A stretch of 30,952 nt of DNA. It comes from Eggerthellaceae bacterium (GTDB lineage Bacteria; Actinomycetota; Coriobacteriia; Coriobacteriales; Eggerthellaceae). Below the pieces are notes generated by a model that did not search any database, had not been told where the DNA came from, and worked only from the letters and a program-made list of their open reading frames with translations. The translations under genes and the position numbers were made by a program. Below are positions 1 through 6,364 of this stretch, piece by piece. How positions within the stretch are numbered: position 1 is the first letter of the stretch; each line of letters opens with the position of its first letter. The stretch covers positions 1 to 30,952 of the forward strand of contig CAAEEV010000093.1 in assembly GCA_900754955.1 (NCBI GenBank), given 5' to 3'.

Positions 1-35
1 CGCCGCGTCTGCGGCGTCAGCCGCGCCCGCCGCTT

Positions 36-62
36 TTGATTTCCGAGGGCCGCCATTACAAT
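36..62 (+). promoter_or_regulatory. candidate promoter of purE
   Basis: TTGATT (36-41) and TACAAT (57-62) are separated by 15 bp, a little short for a sigma-70 promoter, and lie about 70 bp before the purE start. A short GC hairpin (1-16, CGCCGC/GCGGCG) precedes it and may end an upstream transcript that lies outside the window. Confidence 0.4.
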
Positions 63-133
63 GGAGGACGGCAAAAGAGGCGTGGCAAACGCGCCGCGCC
101 AATCATGACTGACAACACAAGGAGGAAAGCGCA

Positions 134-601
134 ATGGCGTGCGATTGCAAGCCGGTCATCGGCATCATCATGGGCAGCGAGTCGGACATGCCGGCGATGG
201 AGCCGTGCATGAAGCAGCTCGACGAGTTCGGGGTTCCGTACGAGGTCAAGGTGGCGTCCGCTCACCGCAAGCCCGCCGTCGTGCACGAGTGGGCGTCCAC
301 GGCGCACAAGCGCGGCATCAAGGTGATCATCGCTGCAGCCGGCAAGGCCGCGCATCTCGGTGGCGTCGTGGCTGCATTCACGCCGTGCCCAGTCATCACC
401 GTTCCGATGAAGACGAGCGATCTGGGCGGTTTGGACTCCCTGCTGTCGATGGTGCAGATGCCCTCCGGCGTGCCGGTGGCGTGCGTGGCCATCAACGGCG
501 CGAAGAACGCCGCCATCCTGGCGGTCCAGATGATCGGCACCGGCTGCGACGGCGCCCGTCAGAAGATCATCGACTTCAAGAAGCAGATGGCCGAAGCGTA
601 G
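134..601 (+). CDS. purE: 5-(carboxyamino)imidazole ribonucleotide mutase PurE
   Basis: This 155-aa cytoplasmic enzyme converts N5-CAIR to CAIR in de novo purine synthesis. The class I PurE signatures are visible: the phosphate-binding GSESDMP near residues 14-20, SAHRKP near residues 43-48, and the AAGKAAHLGG loop near residues 68-77. Length is normal for a stand-alone PurE. The ATG at 134 follows the ribosome binding site AGGAGGAAAG at 120-129. No purK or other purine gene lies downstream in the window, so it appears monocistronic here. Overlapping frames are shadows of this gene. Confidence 0.96.
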   Translation: MACDCKPVIGIIMGSESDMPAMEPCMKQLDEFGVPYEVKVASAHRKPAVVHEWASTAHKRGIKVIIAAAGKAAHLGGVVAAFTPCPVITVPMKTSDLGGLDSLLSMVQMPSGVPVACVAINGAKNAAILAVQMIGTGCDGARQKIIDFKKQMAEA

Positions 602-639
602 GGTTTCGCCAGTCTGACGACCGACGGAATGACTTGTCC

Positions 640-748
640 GCCGAAAAGCCCTGCAGCGGCACAGCTGGTGCTCCAAGGTTTTCTCACGTACCGAAGTACG
701 TTTCGAAAGCCTTCCACGCCAGCTGCACTCGCCGCAGGGCTTTTCGGC
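640..748. repeat. long imperfect inverted repeat (~110 nt hairpin)
   Basis: The outer arms 640-654 and 734-748 are perfect 15-bp complements. Pairing continues with scattered mismatches through CAGCTGG/CCAGCTG to an apex CGTAC-CGAA-GTACG at about 688-701. No reading frame with coding character crosses it. It sits just after purE and could be a transcript end structure or a dispersed palindromic element. There is no T-rich tail. Confidence 0.75.
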
Positions 749-811
749 TGCTTGTACTCGACCTGACGGACAAAACGAGAAAAAGCGATCATCCCTTTTT
801 AGCATCCGACG

Positions 812-841
812 GGAGGGGTCGGCCGCAAGGTCGGCCCCTCC
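812..841 (+). terminator. strong hairpin before iorA
   Basis: Arms 812-824 and 829-841 form 13 pairs including two G-U pairs, closed by a GCAA tetraloop. It lacks a clear T-tract. It probably ends the purE transcript or insulates iorA, whose -10-like TATGAT (848-853) follows directly. Confidence 0.5.
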
Positions 842-845
842 TTGG

Positions 846-853
846 TATATGAT
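846..853 (+). promoter_or_regulatory. candidate -10 of the iorAB promoter
   Basis: TATATGAT lies about 40 bp before the iorA start, with no convincing -35 because the terminator-like hairpin occupies that position. AT-rich -10 boxes without clear -35 boxes recur in this window, for example at 28879 and 29477. Confidence 0.35.
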
Positions 854-892
854 GCCGACAACAAGACGAAGCGGGGCGAAAGCAGGCAGGCG

Positions 893-2935
893 ATGACGAA
901 AAAACTCCTGATGGGCAACGAGGCGTTCGCGCACGCGGCGCTCGAGGCAGGCGTGCGCGTGGTGGCGGGGTACCCTGGCACGCCGTCATCCGAGCTGATC
1001 GAGACGGTGGCGAAGCTTCATGCGGAAGGGCGCGCGCACGGCGTGCACGTGGAGTGGTCCACCAACGAGAAGGCGGCGCTCGAGCTGTTGGCGGGCGCGT
1101 CATACGCCGGCGCGCGCTGCCTGTTCACGTGCAAGCAGGTGGGCCTCAACGTGGCGAGCGATGCGCTCATGAGCCTCAACTACGTTGGCGTCAAGGGCGG
1201 CCTCGTGCTATTCGTGGCCGACGATCCCGGCCCCATCTCGTCTCAAACCGAGCAGGACACGCGCCGTTTCGGCGACTTCGCAAAGGTGCCCGTGCTCGAC
1301 CCTACCACGCCCGAAGAGGGCTTCGCCATGATGAAGAAGGCGTTCGATCTGTCCGAGCGCTACGGCACGCCGGTCATCGTGCGCCCCACCACGCGCATCT
1401 GCCATGCATCCACGTTCTTCGAGGTCGCCGATGAGACGCAGGCGCGTCCTCTGCCAGAGGAGGGCTTCGTCAAGGATCCGAAGTGGGTGATTTTCCCTCG
1501 CCGTGCTTGGGAGGGCCACGGCGAGATCACCGCACGTCTGAATAAGATGGGCGACGAGTTCTGCGAAGGCGGACTTTCGCAGTTCAATACGGTGGTTGAA
1601 GTTGCGTCCGGCGGATCGTTTGACCAGGCCACCGTCCTTCCGGGGGCGAAGTTCGTCGCGGCGAAGGGCGCGGAGGATTCGCTTGACGACATGCTGGAGC
1701 GGGAAGATCAAAAGCGCTCCAGCGCGGAGGGCGCGGATGCGCCGATCGTGGGCATCGTCGCCGGCGGGGTGTCCGCCGCGTATGTGCGCGAAGCATTGCG
1801 AATGCTCGAGGAGCTGCAGAAGGACGCGGGCTGCGCGCTGCCCGCTTACCGCTTTCTGCAAGTGGGAACGCCCTTCCCGTTCCCTGAGAAGCTGGCGCGC
1901 ATTTTCCTGCGCGGACTGAGAGCGGTTTTGGTGTTGGAAGAGCTGGACAACGTGCTGGAAGATGGGCTCGTCCGCATCGCAGGGCGCGCGCATCTGCGCT
2001 GCAATGTCTTCGGCCGCTCGTCCGGCGCGTTGCGTGACAGGGGGGAGAACACTGTCGACAACATCGTGTCCACCATCGCGAACTTCTTCACTTCCTTCGT
2101 CAGCGCCGATATCGTCCGTCCGCCCATCGAGACGCCCGTGCTCTGCGATATGCCGTTGCCCGCGCGTCCTCCCGTGCTGTGCGCGGGGTGTCCGCATCGC
2201 GGTAGCTTCTACGCGGTGAAGCGCGCGCTCGGCAAGCAAGAGGCTGTGCTCTGCGGCGACATCGGCTGCTACACGCTCGGCAACGCCGCCCCGCTCGACG
2301 CGGTGGACACGTGCCTGTGCATGGGTGCGGGCATCACGATGGCGCAGGGCTTCTCCGTGGTGGAACCGCAGAAGAAGCAGGTGGCGTTCGTGGGTGACTC
2401 GACGTTCTTCGCGAGCGGACTCACGGGCATCGCGAATGCGGTGTACAACGGGCACGACGTCACGGTGTGCGTGCTCGACAACGCCACGACGGCCATGACA
2501 GGCTCGCAGCCGCATCCCGGCACGGGTGTGACGCTCATGGGGCCGCACCGCAAGCCGATCGACATCGAAGGCGTGTTGCGCGCGCTCGGCGTGGAATGCG
2601 TCGTGGAAGCCGATCCGCTCGACCTCGAGGCATCCGTTGCCGCCGCGCGTGAGGCCATCGACTTCGCGGGGCCCTCGGCGCTCATCTTCCGCTCGCCGTG
2701 CGTGCAGCTGATCAAGCCCGCCGCGCCAGTGCGCGTCGATGCGGAGGCATGCACGGGCTGCAAGAAATGCATCACCGAGATCGGCTGCCCCGGCTTGGGT
2801 TTCTCGCCCGACGTGAAGGGGCCGCGCTCGAAGGACCGCGGCCAGGCGTTCGTCGACGCGGGTCAGTGCAACGGCTGCGGGTTGTGTGTCCAGGTGTGTC
2901 CCTTCGGAGCCATCAAGGAGGCCGATCGTGATTAA
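893..2935 (+). CDS. iorA: indolepyruvate ferredoxin oxidoreductase, alpha subunit
   Basis: This is the thiamine-diphosphate and iron-sulfur subunit (680 aa) of the enzyme that decarboxylates arylpyruvates to arylacetyl-CoA while reducing ferredoxin. The start of the protein has the IorA signature MGNEAFAHAALEAG followed by GYPGTPSSE. The TPP-binding half contains GDIGCYTLG and VAFVGDSTFFASG. The C-terminus carries a ferredoxin module with CTGCKKC and CNGCGLCVQVCP, enough for two [4Fe-4S] clusters. I chose ATG 893 because the residues coded from an upstream TTG at 842 are not family-like. The stop overlaps the start of iorB by 8 nt, so the two subunits are translationally coupled. The natural substrate could be indole-, phenyl- or hydroxyphenylpyruvate. 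Confidence 0.95.
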   Translation: MTKKLLMGNEAFAHAALEAGVRVVAGYPGTPSSELIETVAKLHAEGRAHGVHVEWSTNEKAALELLAGASYAGARCLFTCKQVGLNVASDALMSLNYVGVKGGLVLFVADDPGPISSQTEQDTRRFGDFAKVPVLDPTTPEEGFAMMKKAFDLSERYGTPVIVRPTTRICHASTFFEVADETQARPLPEEGFVKDPKWVIFPRRAWEGHGEITARLNKMGDEFCEGGLSQFNTVVEVASGGSFDQATVLPGAKFVAAKGAEDSLDDMLEREDQKRSSAEGADAPIVGIVAGGVSAAYVREALRMLEELQKDAGCALPAYRFLQVGTPFPFPEKLARIFLRGLRAVLVLEELDNVLEDGLVRIAGRAHLRCNVFGRSSGALRDRGENTVDNIVSTIANFFTSFVSADIVRPPIETPVLCDMPLPARPPVLCAGCPHRGSFYAVKRALGKQEAVLCGDIGCYTLGNAAPLDAVDTCLCMGAGITMAQGFSVVEPQKKQVAFVGDSTFFASGLTGIANAVYNGHDVTVCVLDNATTAMTGSQPHPGTGVTLMGPHRKPIDIEGVLRALGVECVVEADPLDLEASVAAAREAIDFAGPSALIFRSPCVQLIKPAAPVRVDAEACTGCKKCITEIGCPGLGFSPDVKGPRSKDRGQAFVDAGQCNGCGLCVQVCPFGAIKEADRD

Positions 2936-3524
2936 CATTCTTCTTGTGGGCGTGGGCGGTCAGGGTACGGTGCTCGCCGCGAAGGTGCTCGCTCAAGCGG
3001 CGCAGAACAAAGGCTGGCAGGTGCGCACGGCCGAGACGATCGGCATGGCGCAGCGCGGCGGCAGTGTGACGTCGCATGTGCGCATGGGCTCGTGCGGCGA
3101 GGCCGTGCATGCGCCGCTCGTCGCTCCGGGCACGGCCGATGTGATCATCGCCTTCGAACCCGGCGAAGCCGCGCGTGCTCTGCCGTATTTGGCGACCGAC
3201 GGCGTCATCGTCACGGCGTCCACGCCCGTTCAGCCGGTGACGGCAGCGCTCTCGGCGCAGGCGTACCGCGCCAGCGAAGTGCTCGAGGCCGTCGAGGCCG
3301 AGCTGCACGATCGTCCGGCGCAGATGCACGTGATCGACGACGCCGCCGTGCTCGCGCGCGTCGGCAACCGCCGCGCGCTCAACACCGTGCTGCTGGCGAG
3401 CACCGTGGCCTGCGGGGCCGTGCCGCTCACGATCGACGAGCTGAAGGACGCTATCGCCGCGTGCGTGAAGCCGCGCTTCGTCGAGATGAACATCGCGGCG
3501 GTGGACGCGGCGCTGCAGGCATAG
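2928..3524 (+). CDS. iorB: indolepyruvate ferredoxin oxidoreductase, beta subunit
   Basis: This 198-aa gamma-domain subunit pairs with IorA. The N-terminus MINILLVGVGGQGTVLAAKV is the typical GxGGQG start of the 2-oxoacid:ferredoxin oxidoreductase gamma domain, and ETIGMAQRGGSV follows. The GTG start at 2928 lies inside the last codons of iorA. With IorA it generates arylacetyl-CoA and reduced ferredoxin in amino acid fermentation. The CoA-ligase-type gene 640 bp downstream could use the arylacetyl-CoA. A GC hairpin at 3539-3557 (CGCGGCG/CGCCGCG) lies just after the stop and may end the transcript. Confidence 0.94.
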   Translation: MINILLVGVGGQGTVLAAKVLAQAAQNKGWQVRTAETIGMAQRGGSVTSHVRMGSCGEAVHAPLVAPGTADVIIAFEPGEAARALPYLATDGVIVTASTPVQPVTAALSAQAYRASEVLEAVEAELHDRPAQMHVIDDAAVLARVGNRRALNTVLLASTVACGAVPLTIDELKDAIAACVKPRFVEMNIAAVDAALQA

Positions 3525-3644
3525 TGCCGCATCACCCGCGCGGCGGCAGGCGCCGCGGCCAACGGCGCCGCTCATATCGCAGAGCGGTCCTGGCTGGCGC
3601 CGCCGCTGCCGCTCATCCGCAAAACACGTCGCGCAGGCGCTGCT

Positions 3645-3731
3645 TCCCAGCAGCAAGCGCCGCCTTCGACGTCGCCCAGCGGCAAGAGCCGCCTCACGTA
3701 TCTCCCAGCAGCAAGCGCCGCCTCCCACGCC
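3645..3731. repeat. 29-bp tandem repeat, three copies
   Basis: A 22-bp core (TCCCAGCAGCAAGCGCCGCC plus two bases) begins at 3645, 3674 and 3703, an exact 29-bp period with 7-bp variable fillers. Copies 1 and 3 are nearly identical and copy 2 differs at a few positions. It lies in the iorB-paaK intergenic region just upstream of the paaK promoter. The rest of 3525-3644 is GC-rich with small inverted repeats and no recognisable gene. Confidence 0.7.
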
Positions 3732-3769
3732 GTCCAGCCGAGCGACTCGTCGAATGCCAGCCCGTTCGC

Positions 3770-3797
3770 TTGCGCGCGTTCCGCAATCTGCTATCAT
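3770..3797 (+). promoter_or_regulatory. candidate promoter of the T-box leader
   Basis: TTGCGC (3770-3775), a 16-bp spacer and TATCAT (3792-3797) place the transcript start near 3804, just before the first stem of the T-box leader. Confidence 0.5.
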
Positions 3798-3810
3798 GCA
3801 ACGCGTAAAC

Positions 3811-4128
3811 CGTTGACGAGGAAGTAACGGTGGAAGCGCACTCGCAGAGAGCCGGGGATGCTGCGATCCCGGCAGAAAGCGGTCCATCAAATGGCCCTCC
3901 GAGGGCTCGGGCGAATCGTCGGGCGCGGTTGCAGCGCATGGCGCGGCAGGCGGCTTCGAGGTAGTAGCACGAGACGGGTGCTCCCGTAACAGAGCGGAAG
4001 CGTGACCAGCTCGAAAGCGTGTGGCTGGCGCGGTTCATGAGAGGGCGCGCAAGCGCCAAGCAGTGGTGGCACCGCAGGAGTTTCGCTCTTGTCCCTGCAG
4101 AGGAATGTAGGAGACAAGGGCGTTTTTT
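3811..4128 (+). promoter_or_regulatory. T-box leader with a Trp (UGG) specifier and terminator
   Basis: The order of T-box landmarks is clear. There is a stem I base GAGG (3818-3821) with the loop-E element AGUA, and the AGAGAG motif (3846-3851) followed by the distal stem CCGGGGAUG/GAUCCCGG. The 3' side of the specifier loop is AAAUGGC, bounded by CCAUC (pairs with GGUGG at 3829-3833) and CCUC (pairs with GAGG). The codon position next to the lower stem is UGG at 3892-3894. The T-box sequence UGGUGGCACCGC is at 4064-4075. A terminator follows: 4084-4094 pairs with 4110-4122 in about 12 pairs with one bulge, then six T at 4123-4128. Uncharged tRNA-Trp should favour the antiterminator. The base 3' of the codon is C rather than the usual purine. 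Confidence 0.88.
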
Positions 4129-4164
4129 ATTGCCTTCGTCTCCCCGAGAAAGGAGAGGAAGACC

Positions 4165-5406
4165 ATGCAGATGACCGACGACCAGCTCAACCTGATCAAA
4201 GAGCAGTTCCGCACGCTGAAGGACCGCTCGCCCTTCTATGCGAAGAAGTTCGAGGGCATCGACATCACCGACGTTCAATCGCAGGCCGATTTCGAGAAGC
4301 TGCCCTTCTCGGAGAAAGCCGACCTGCGCGCCGTATATCCGCTCGGGCTGCAGGCCGTGCCCGACGAGGAGATCGTGCGCATCCACAGCTCGTCGGGAAC
4401 CACGGGCACGCCGGTGGTGATTCCCTACACGCGCCAGGACGTTGAAGACTGGGCCACCATGTTCGCCCGCTGCTACGAGACGGCGGGCATCACCAACAAG
4501 GACCGCATCCAGATCACGCCGGGCTACGGCCTGTGGACGGCGGGCATCGGCTTCCAGGCGGGTGCCGAGAAGCTCGGTGCGATGGCCATTCCCATGGGGC
4601 CGGGCAACACCGAGAAGCAGCTGCAGATGATGCAGGACCTCAAATCCACCGTGCTCGGCGCCACGAGCTCGTACGCGTTGCTGCTCGCCGAGGAGATCAA
4701 CAGCCGCGGCCTGCGCGACAAGATCTACCTGCGCAAGGGCGTCATCGGCTCCGAGCGCTGGGGCGATAAGATGCGCAAGCGCATCTCGGGCGAGCTGGGC
4801 ATCGAGATCTTCGACATCTACGGCCTCACCGAGGTGTACGGCCCGGGCATCGGCATCTCGTGCACTGAGCATCACGGCATGCACGTGTGGAGCGATTACG
4901 TATACATCGAGATCGTCGATCCCGACACCGGCGAGGTGCTGCCCGACGGCGAGACGGGCGAGCTCGTGCTCACCACGTTGCGCAAGCAGGGCGCGCCGCT
5001 CATTCGCTACCGCACGCACGACCTCACGCGCATCATTCCCGGCACCTGTGCCTGCGCGTACGGGGATACGCATCCGCGTATCGACATCCTCGTGGGCCGA
5101 ACCGACGACATGTTCAAGGTGAAGGGCTGCAACATGTTCCCCGCTCAGGTGGAGGACGTCATCGCCATCACTGACGGCGCCAGCTCCGAATACCAGGTGA
5201 TGATCGAGAACATCTCGGGTCGCGACGTGCTCACCGTGCTGTTCGAGACGCCGCTTGAAGGCGAGGAGAAGAAACGCTGCGAGGAAGAGCTCGCCGGCAT
5301 CTTCAAGGCCAAGATCGGCTGCACCCCCGATGCGGTGGGCGTGCCCATGGGCGAGCTGCCGCGCAGCGAGAAGAAGACGAAGCGCATCTTCGACAGCCGC
5401 TACTAA
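4165..5406 (+). CDS. paaK: phenylacetate-CoA ligase family protein (arylacetate-CoA ligase)
   Basis: This is a 413-aa ANL-superfamily adenylate-forming enzyme. The P-loop is SSSGTTGTP (about 74-82); later motifs are YGLTEVYGPG, RYRTHD and GRTDDMFKVKG, and the C-terminal KKTKR carries the presumed catalytic lysine. Length is near the usual ~430 aa of PaaK. ATG 4165 follows AAAGGAGAGG at 4149-4158. Family chemistry is arylacetate + CoA + ATP to arylacetyl-CoA + AMP + PPi. Beside iorAB in a fermenting anaerobe it may instead run toward arylacetate and ATP. The leader upstream is a T-box reading UGG, so the likely ligand is a Trp derivative such as indoleacetate. Both the direction and the substrate are inference. 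Confidence 0.9.
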   Translation: MQMTDDQLNLIKEQFRTLKDRSPFYAKKFEGIDITDVQSQADFEKLPFSEKADLRAVYPLGLQAVPDEEIVRIHSSSGTTGTPVVIPYTRQDVEDWATMFARCYETAGITNKDRIQITPGYGLWTAGIGFQAGAEKLGAMAIPMGPGNTEKQLQMMQDLKSTVLGATSSYALLLAEEINSRGLRDKIYLRKGVIGSERWGDKMRKRISGELGIEIFDIYGLTEVYGPGIGISCTEHHGMHVWSDYVYIEIVDPDTGEVLPDGETGELVLTTLRKQGAPLIRYRTHDLTRIIPGTCACAYGDTHPRIDILVGRTDDMFKVKGCNMFPAQVEDVIAITDGASSEYQVMIENISGRDVLTVLFETPLEGEEKKRCEEELAGIFKAKIGCTPDAVGVPMGELPRSEKKTKRIFDSRY

Positions 5407-5439
5407 GCGCTCGCTGTTGAAACGACAGGGTTTCGCGCT

Positions 5440-5473
5440 GGCGGCCCGACCTCGCAGCCGAGGTCGGGCCGCC
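5440..5473 (+). terminator. terminator after the CoA ligase gene
   Basis: A perfect 15-bp stem (5440-5454 with 5459-5473) is closed by CAGC. The tail is poor in T, which seems common in this genome. It separates the ligase gene from the toxin-antitoxin pair. Confidence 0.7.
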
Positions 5474-5501
5474 GTCCGTTTGCGGCCGAACGCCTCGCGT
5501 G

Positions 5502-5525
5502 GTACATTTCCGTAAAACGTAAAAC
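5502..5525 (+). promoter_or_regulatory. promoter and direct repeat before the toxin-antitoxin operon
   Basis: A -10-like TACATT (5502-5507) is followed by the tandem word CGTAAAACGTAAAAC (5511-5525), just before the RBS GGAGG of the antitoxin. Such a repeat at the start site is a plausible autoregulatory operator for the RHH antitoxin; this is inference. Confidence 0.4.
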
Positions 5526-5540
5526 ACGAAGGAGGAAGCC

Positions 5541-5837
5541 ATGGAGAGCGTCATCGTCAACGCACGTGTTTCCCGCGCCAAGAAAGAAGCGGGCGCAGGC
5601 ATTCTCGCTTCACTCGGATCGACTACGACGGAGCTGATCAACGGTGCCTACGATTACCTTATCGAGCACCGCTCCCTGCCGGGTGCGTCGGCGGAGTCTG
5701 CCCCTTCGAGGGAGGCTTTCACCCGGTTTGTGTCGTGCAGCACGCTTGAAGTGGATTGGGACGATCGGGCGGCGTCGGGTGATTACCGCTCTCTCGTTCG
5801 CGAAGGAAAGCGGGCTGACTATGAATCTCTTGCTTGA
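5541..5837 (+). CDS. RelB/DinJ-type antitoxin
   Basis: This 98-aa protein begins with a ribbon-helix-helix-like segment (ESVIVNARVSRAKKEAG, then ILASLGSTTTELINGAYDYL) typical of RelB/DinJ antitoxins. An acidic, flexible C-terminus that would wrap the toxin follows. It has a strong RBS (AGGAGG at about 5530). Its stop overlaps the toxin start by 17 nt, a common toxin-antitoxin arrangement. It would neutralise the PIN ribonuclease downstream and probably represses its own promoter. RelB-like antitoxins more often pair with RelE folds; pairing with PIN is less common but known. Confidence 0.78.
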   Translation: MESVIVNARVSRAKKEAGAGILASLGSTTTELINGAYDYLIEHRSLPGASAESAPSREAFTRFVSCSTLEVDWDDRAASGDYRSLVREGKRADYESLA

Positions 5838-6279
5838 TACCAACGTTCTCATCGACTACCTGGGTCGCAAGGCGCCGTTCTTCGACGCTGCGCAGCGCAT
5901 CGTGGCGGCGGGTTTCTTCGGCGATGTTCGGTTGTGGACGTCGGTCTCCTCGCTCAAAGACGCGCTCTATGTGCTTGACCATTATCTGGATTCGGCGTGC
6001 GTCCAGAGGGCGATCGTCAGCGCGTGCGAAGTCATTGTGCCCGTTGATCTGTCGGGTGAGGAGGCTCTTCGGGCGGCAAAGCTGGGGTGGCGCGACTACG
6101 AGGATTGCCTGATCGCTCTAGCTGCCGAGAAGGTGCATGCCGACTATGTGATCACGCGCGACGCGAAGGGCTTCTCGCGGTCTTCGGTTCCTCCGATTTC
6201 CCCTGCCGCATGGCTTGAGGAAATGGAGCGCGAACACGGCCTTGCTTACGGGGTGGTGAACCTGAGCGAAATTACTTAA
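5821..6279 (+). CDS. PIN-domain toxin (VapC-like ribonuclease)
   Basis: This 152-aa protein has the PIN fold pattern: LLLDTNVLIDYL at the N-terminus (Asp6, Asp11), the central WRDYEDCLIALAA (Asp95) and DYVITRDAKGF (Asp114). These supply the acidic Mg-binding set of VapC-type RNases. Family members cleave RNA, often tRNA or mRNA; the target here cannot be told. Start ATG 5821 lies inside the antitoxin gene. The TAA stop is the first triplet of the long palindrome at 6277-6350, so the gene and the palindrome abut exactly. Confidence 0.85.
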   Translation: MNLLLDTNVLIDYLGRKAPFFDAAQRIVAAGFFGDVRLWTSVSSLKDALYVLDHYLDSACVQRAIVSACEVIVPVDLSGEEALRAAKLGWRDYEDCLIALAAEKVHADYVITRDAKGFSRSSVPPISPAAWLEEMEREHGLAYGVVNLSEIT

Positions 6280-6350
6280 CTCGAAATAATTACCGTTTTC
6301 GGTAATTATTTCGCGAAATAGTTTCCAAAAACGGTAATTATTTCGAGTTA
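6277..6350. repeat. AT-rich palindromic element with three copies of a 14-bp word
   Basis: Arms 6277-6299 and 6328-6350 are perfect 23-bp inverted complements. The word CGGTAATTATTTCG occurs inverted at 6282-6295 and directly at 6300-6313 and 6332-6345. The element starts on the toxin stop codon and ends on the -10 box TATACT (6349-6354) of the ATPase gene. It is far more AT-rich than its surroundings. Its position suggests an operator covering the ATPase promoter; a mobile-element end is an alternative. Confidence 0.85.
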
Positions 6351-6364
6351 TACTCGTTCCATAG

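Noticed and set aside
842..892. TTG 842 as the iorA start
   Set aside because: The extra residues are not family-like, and TTG 842 lies at the end of a hairpin and before the likely -10 box.
3645..3731. Regular 29-bp spacing as a CRISPR array
   Set aside because: The fillers are only 7 bp, the repeats are degenerate and no cas gene is present.
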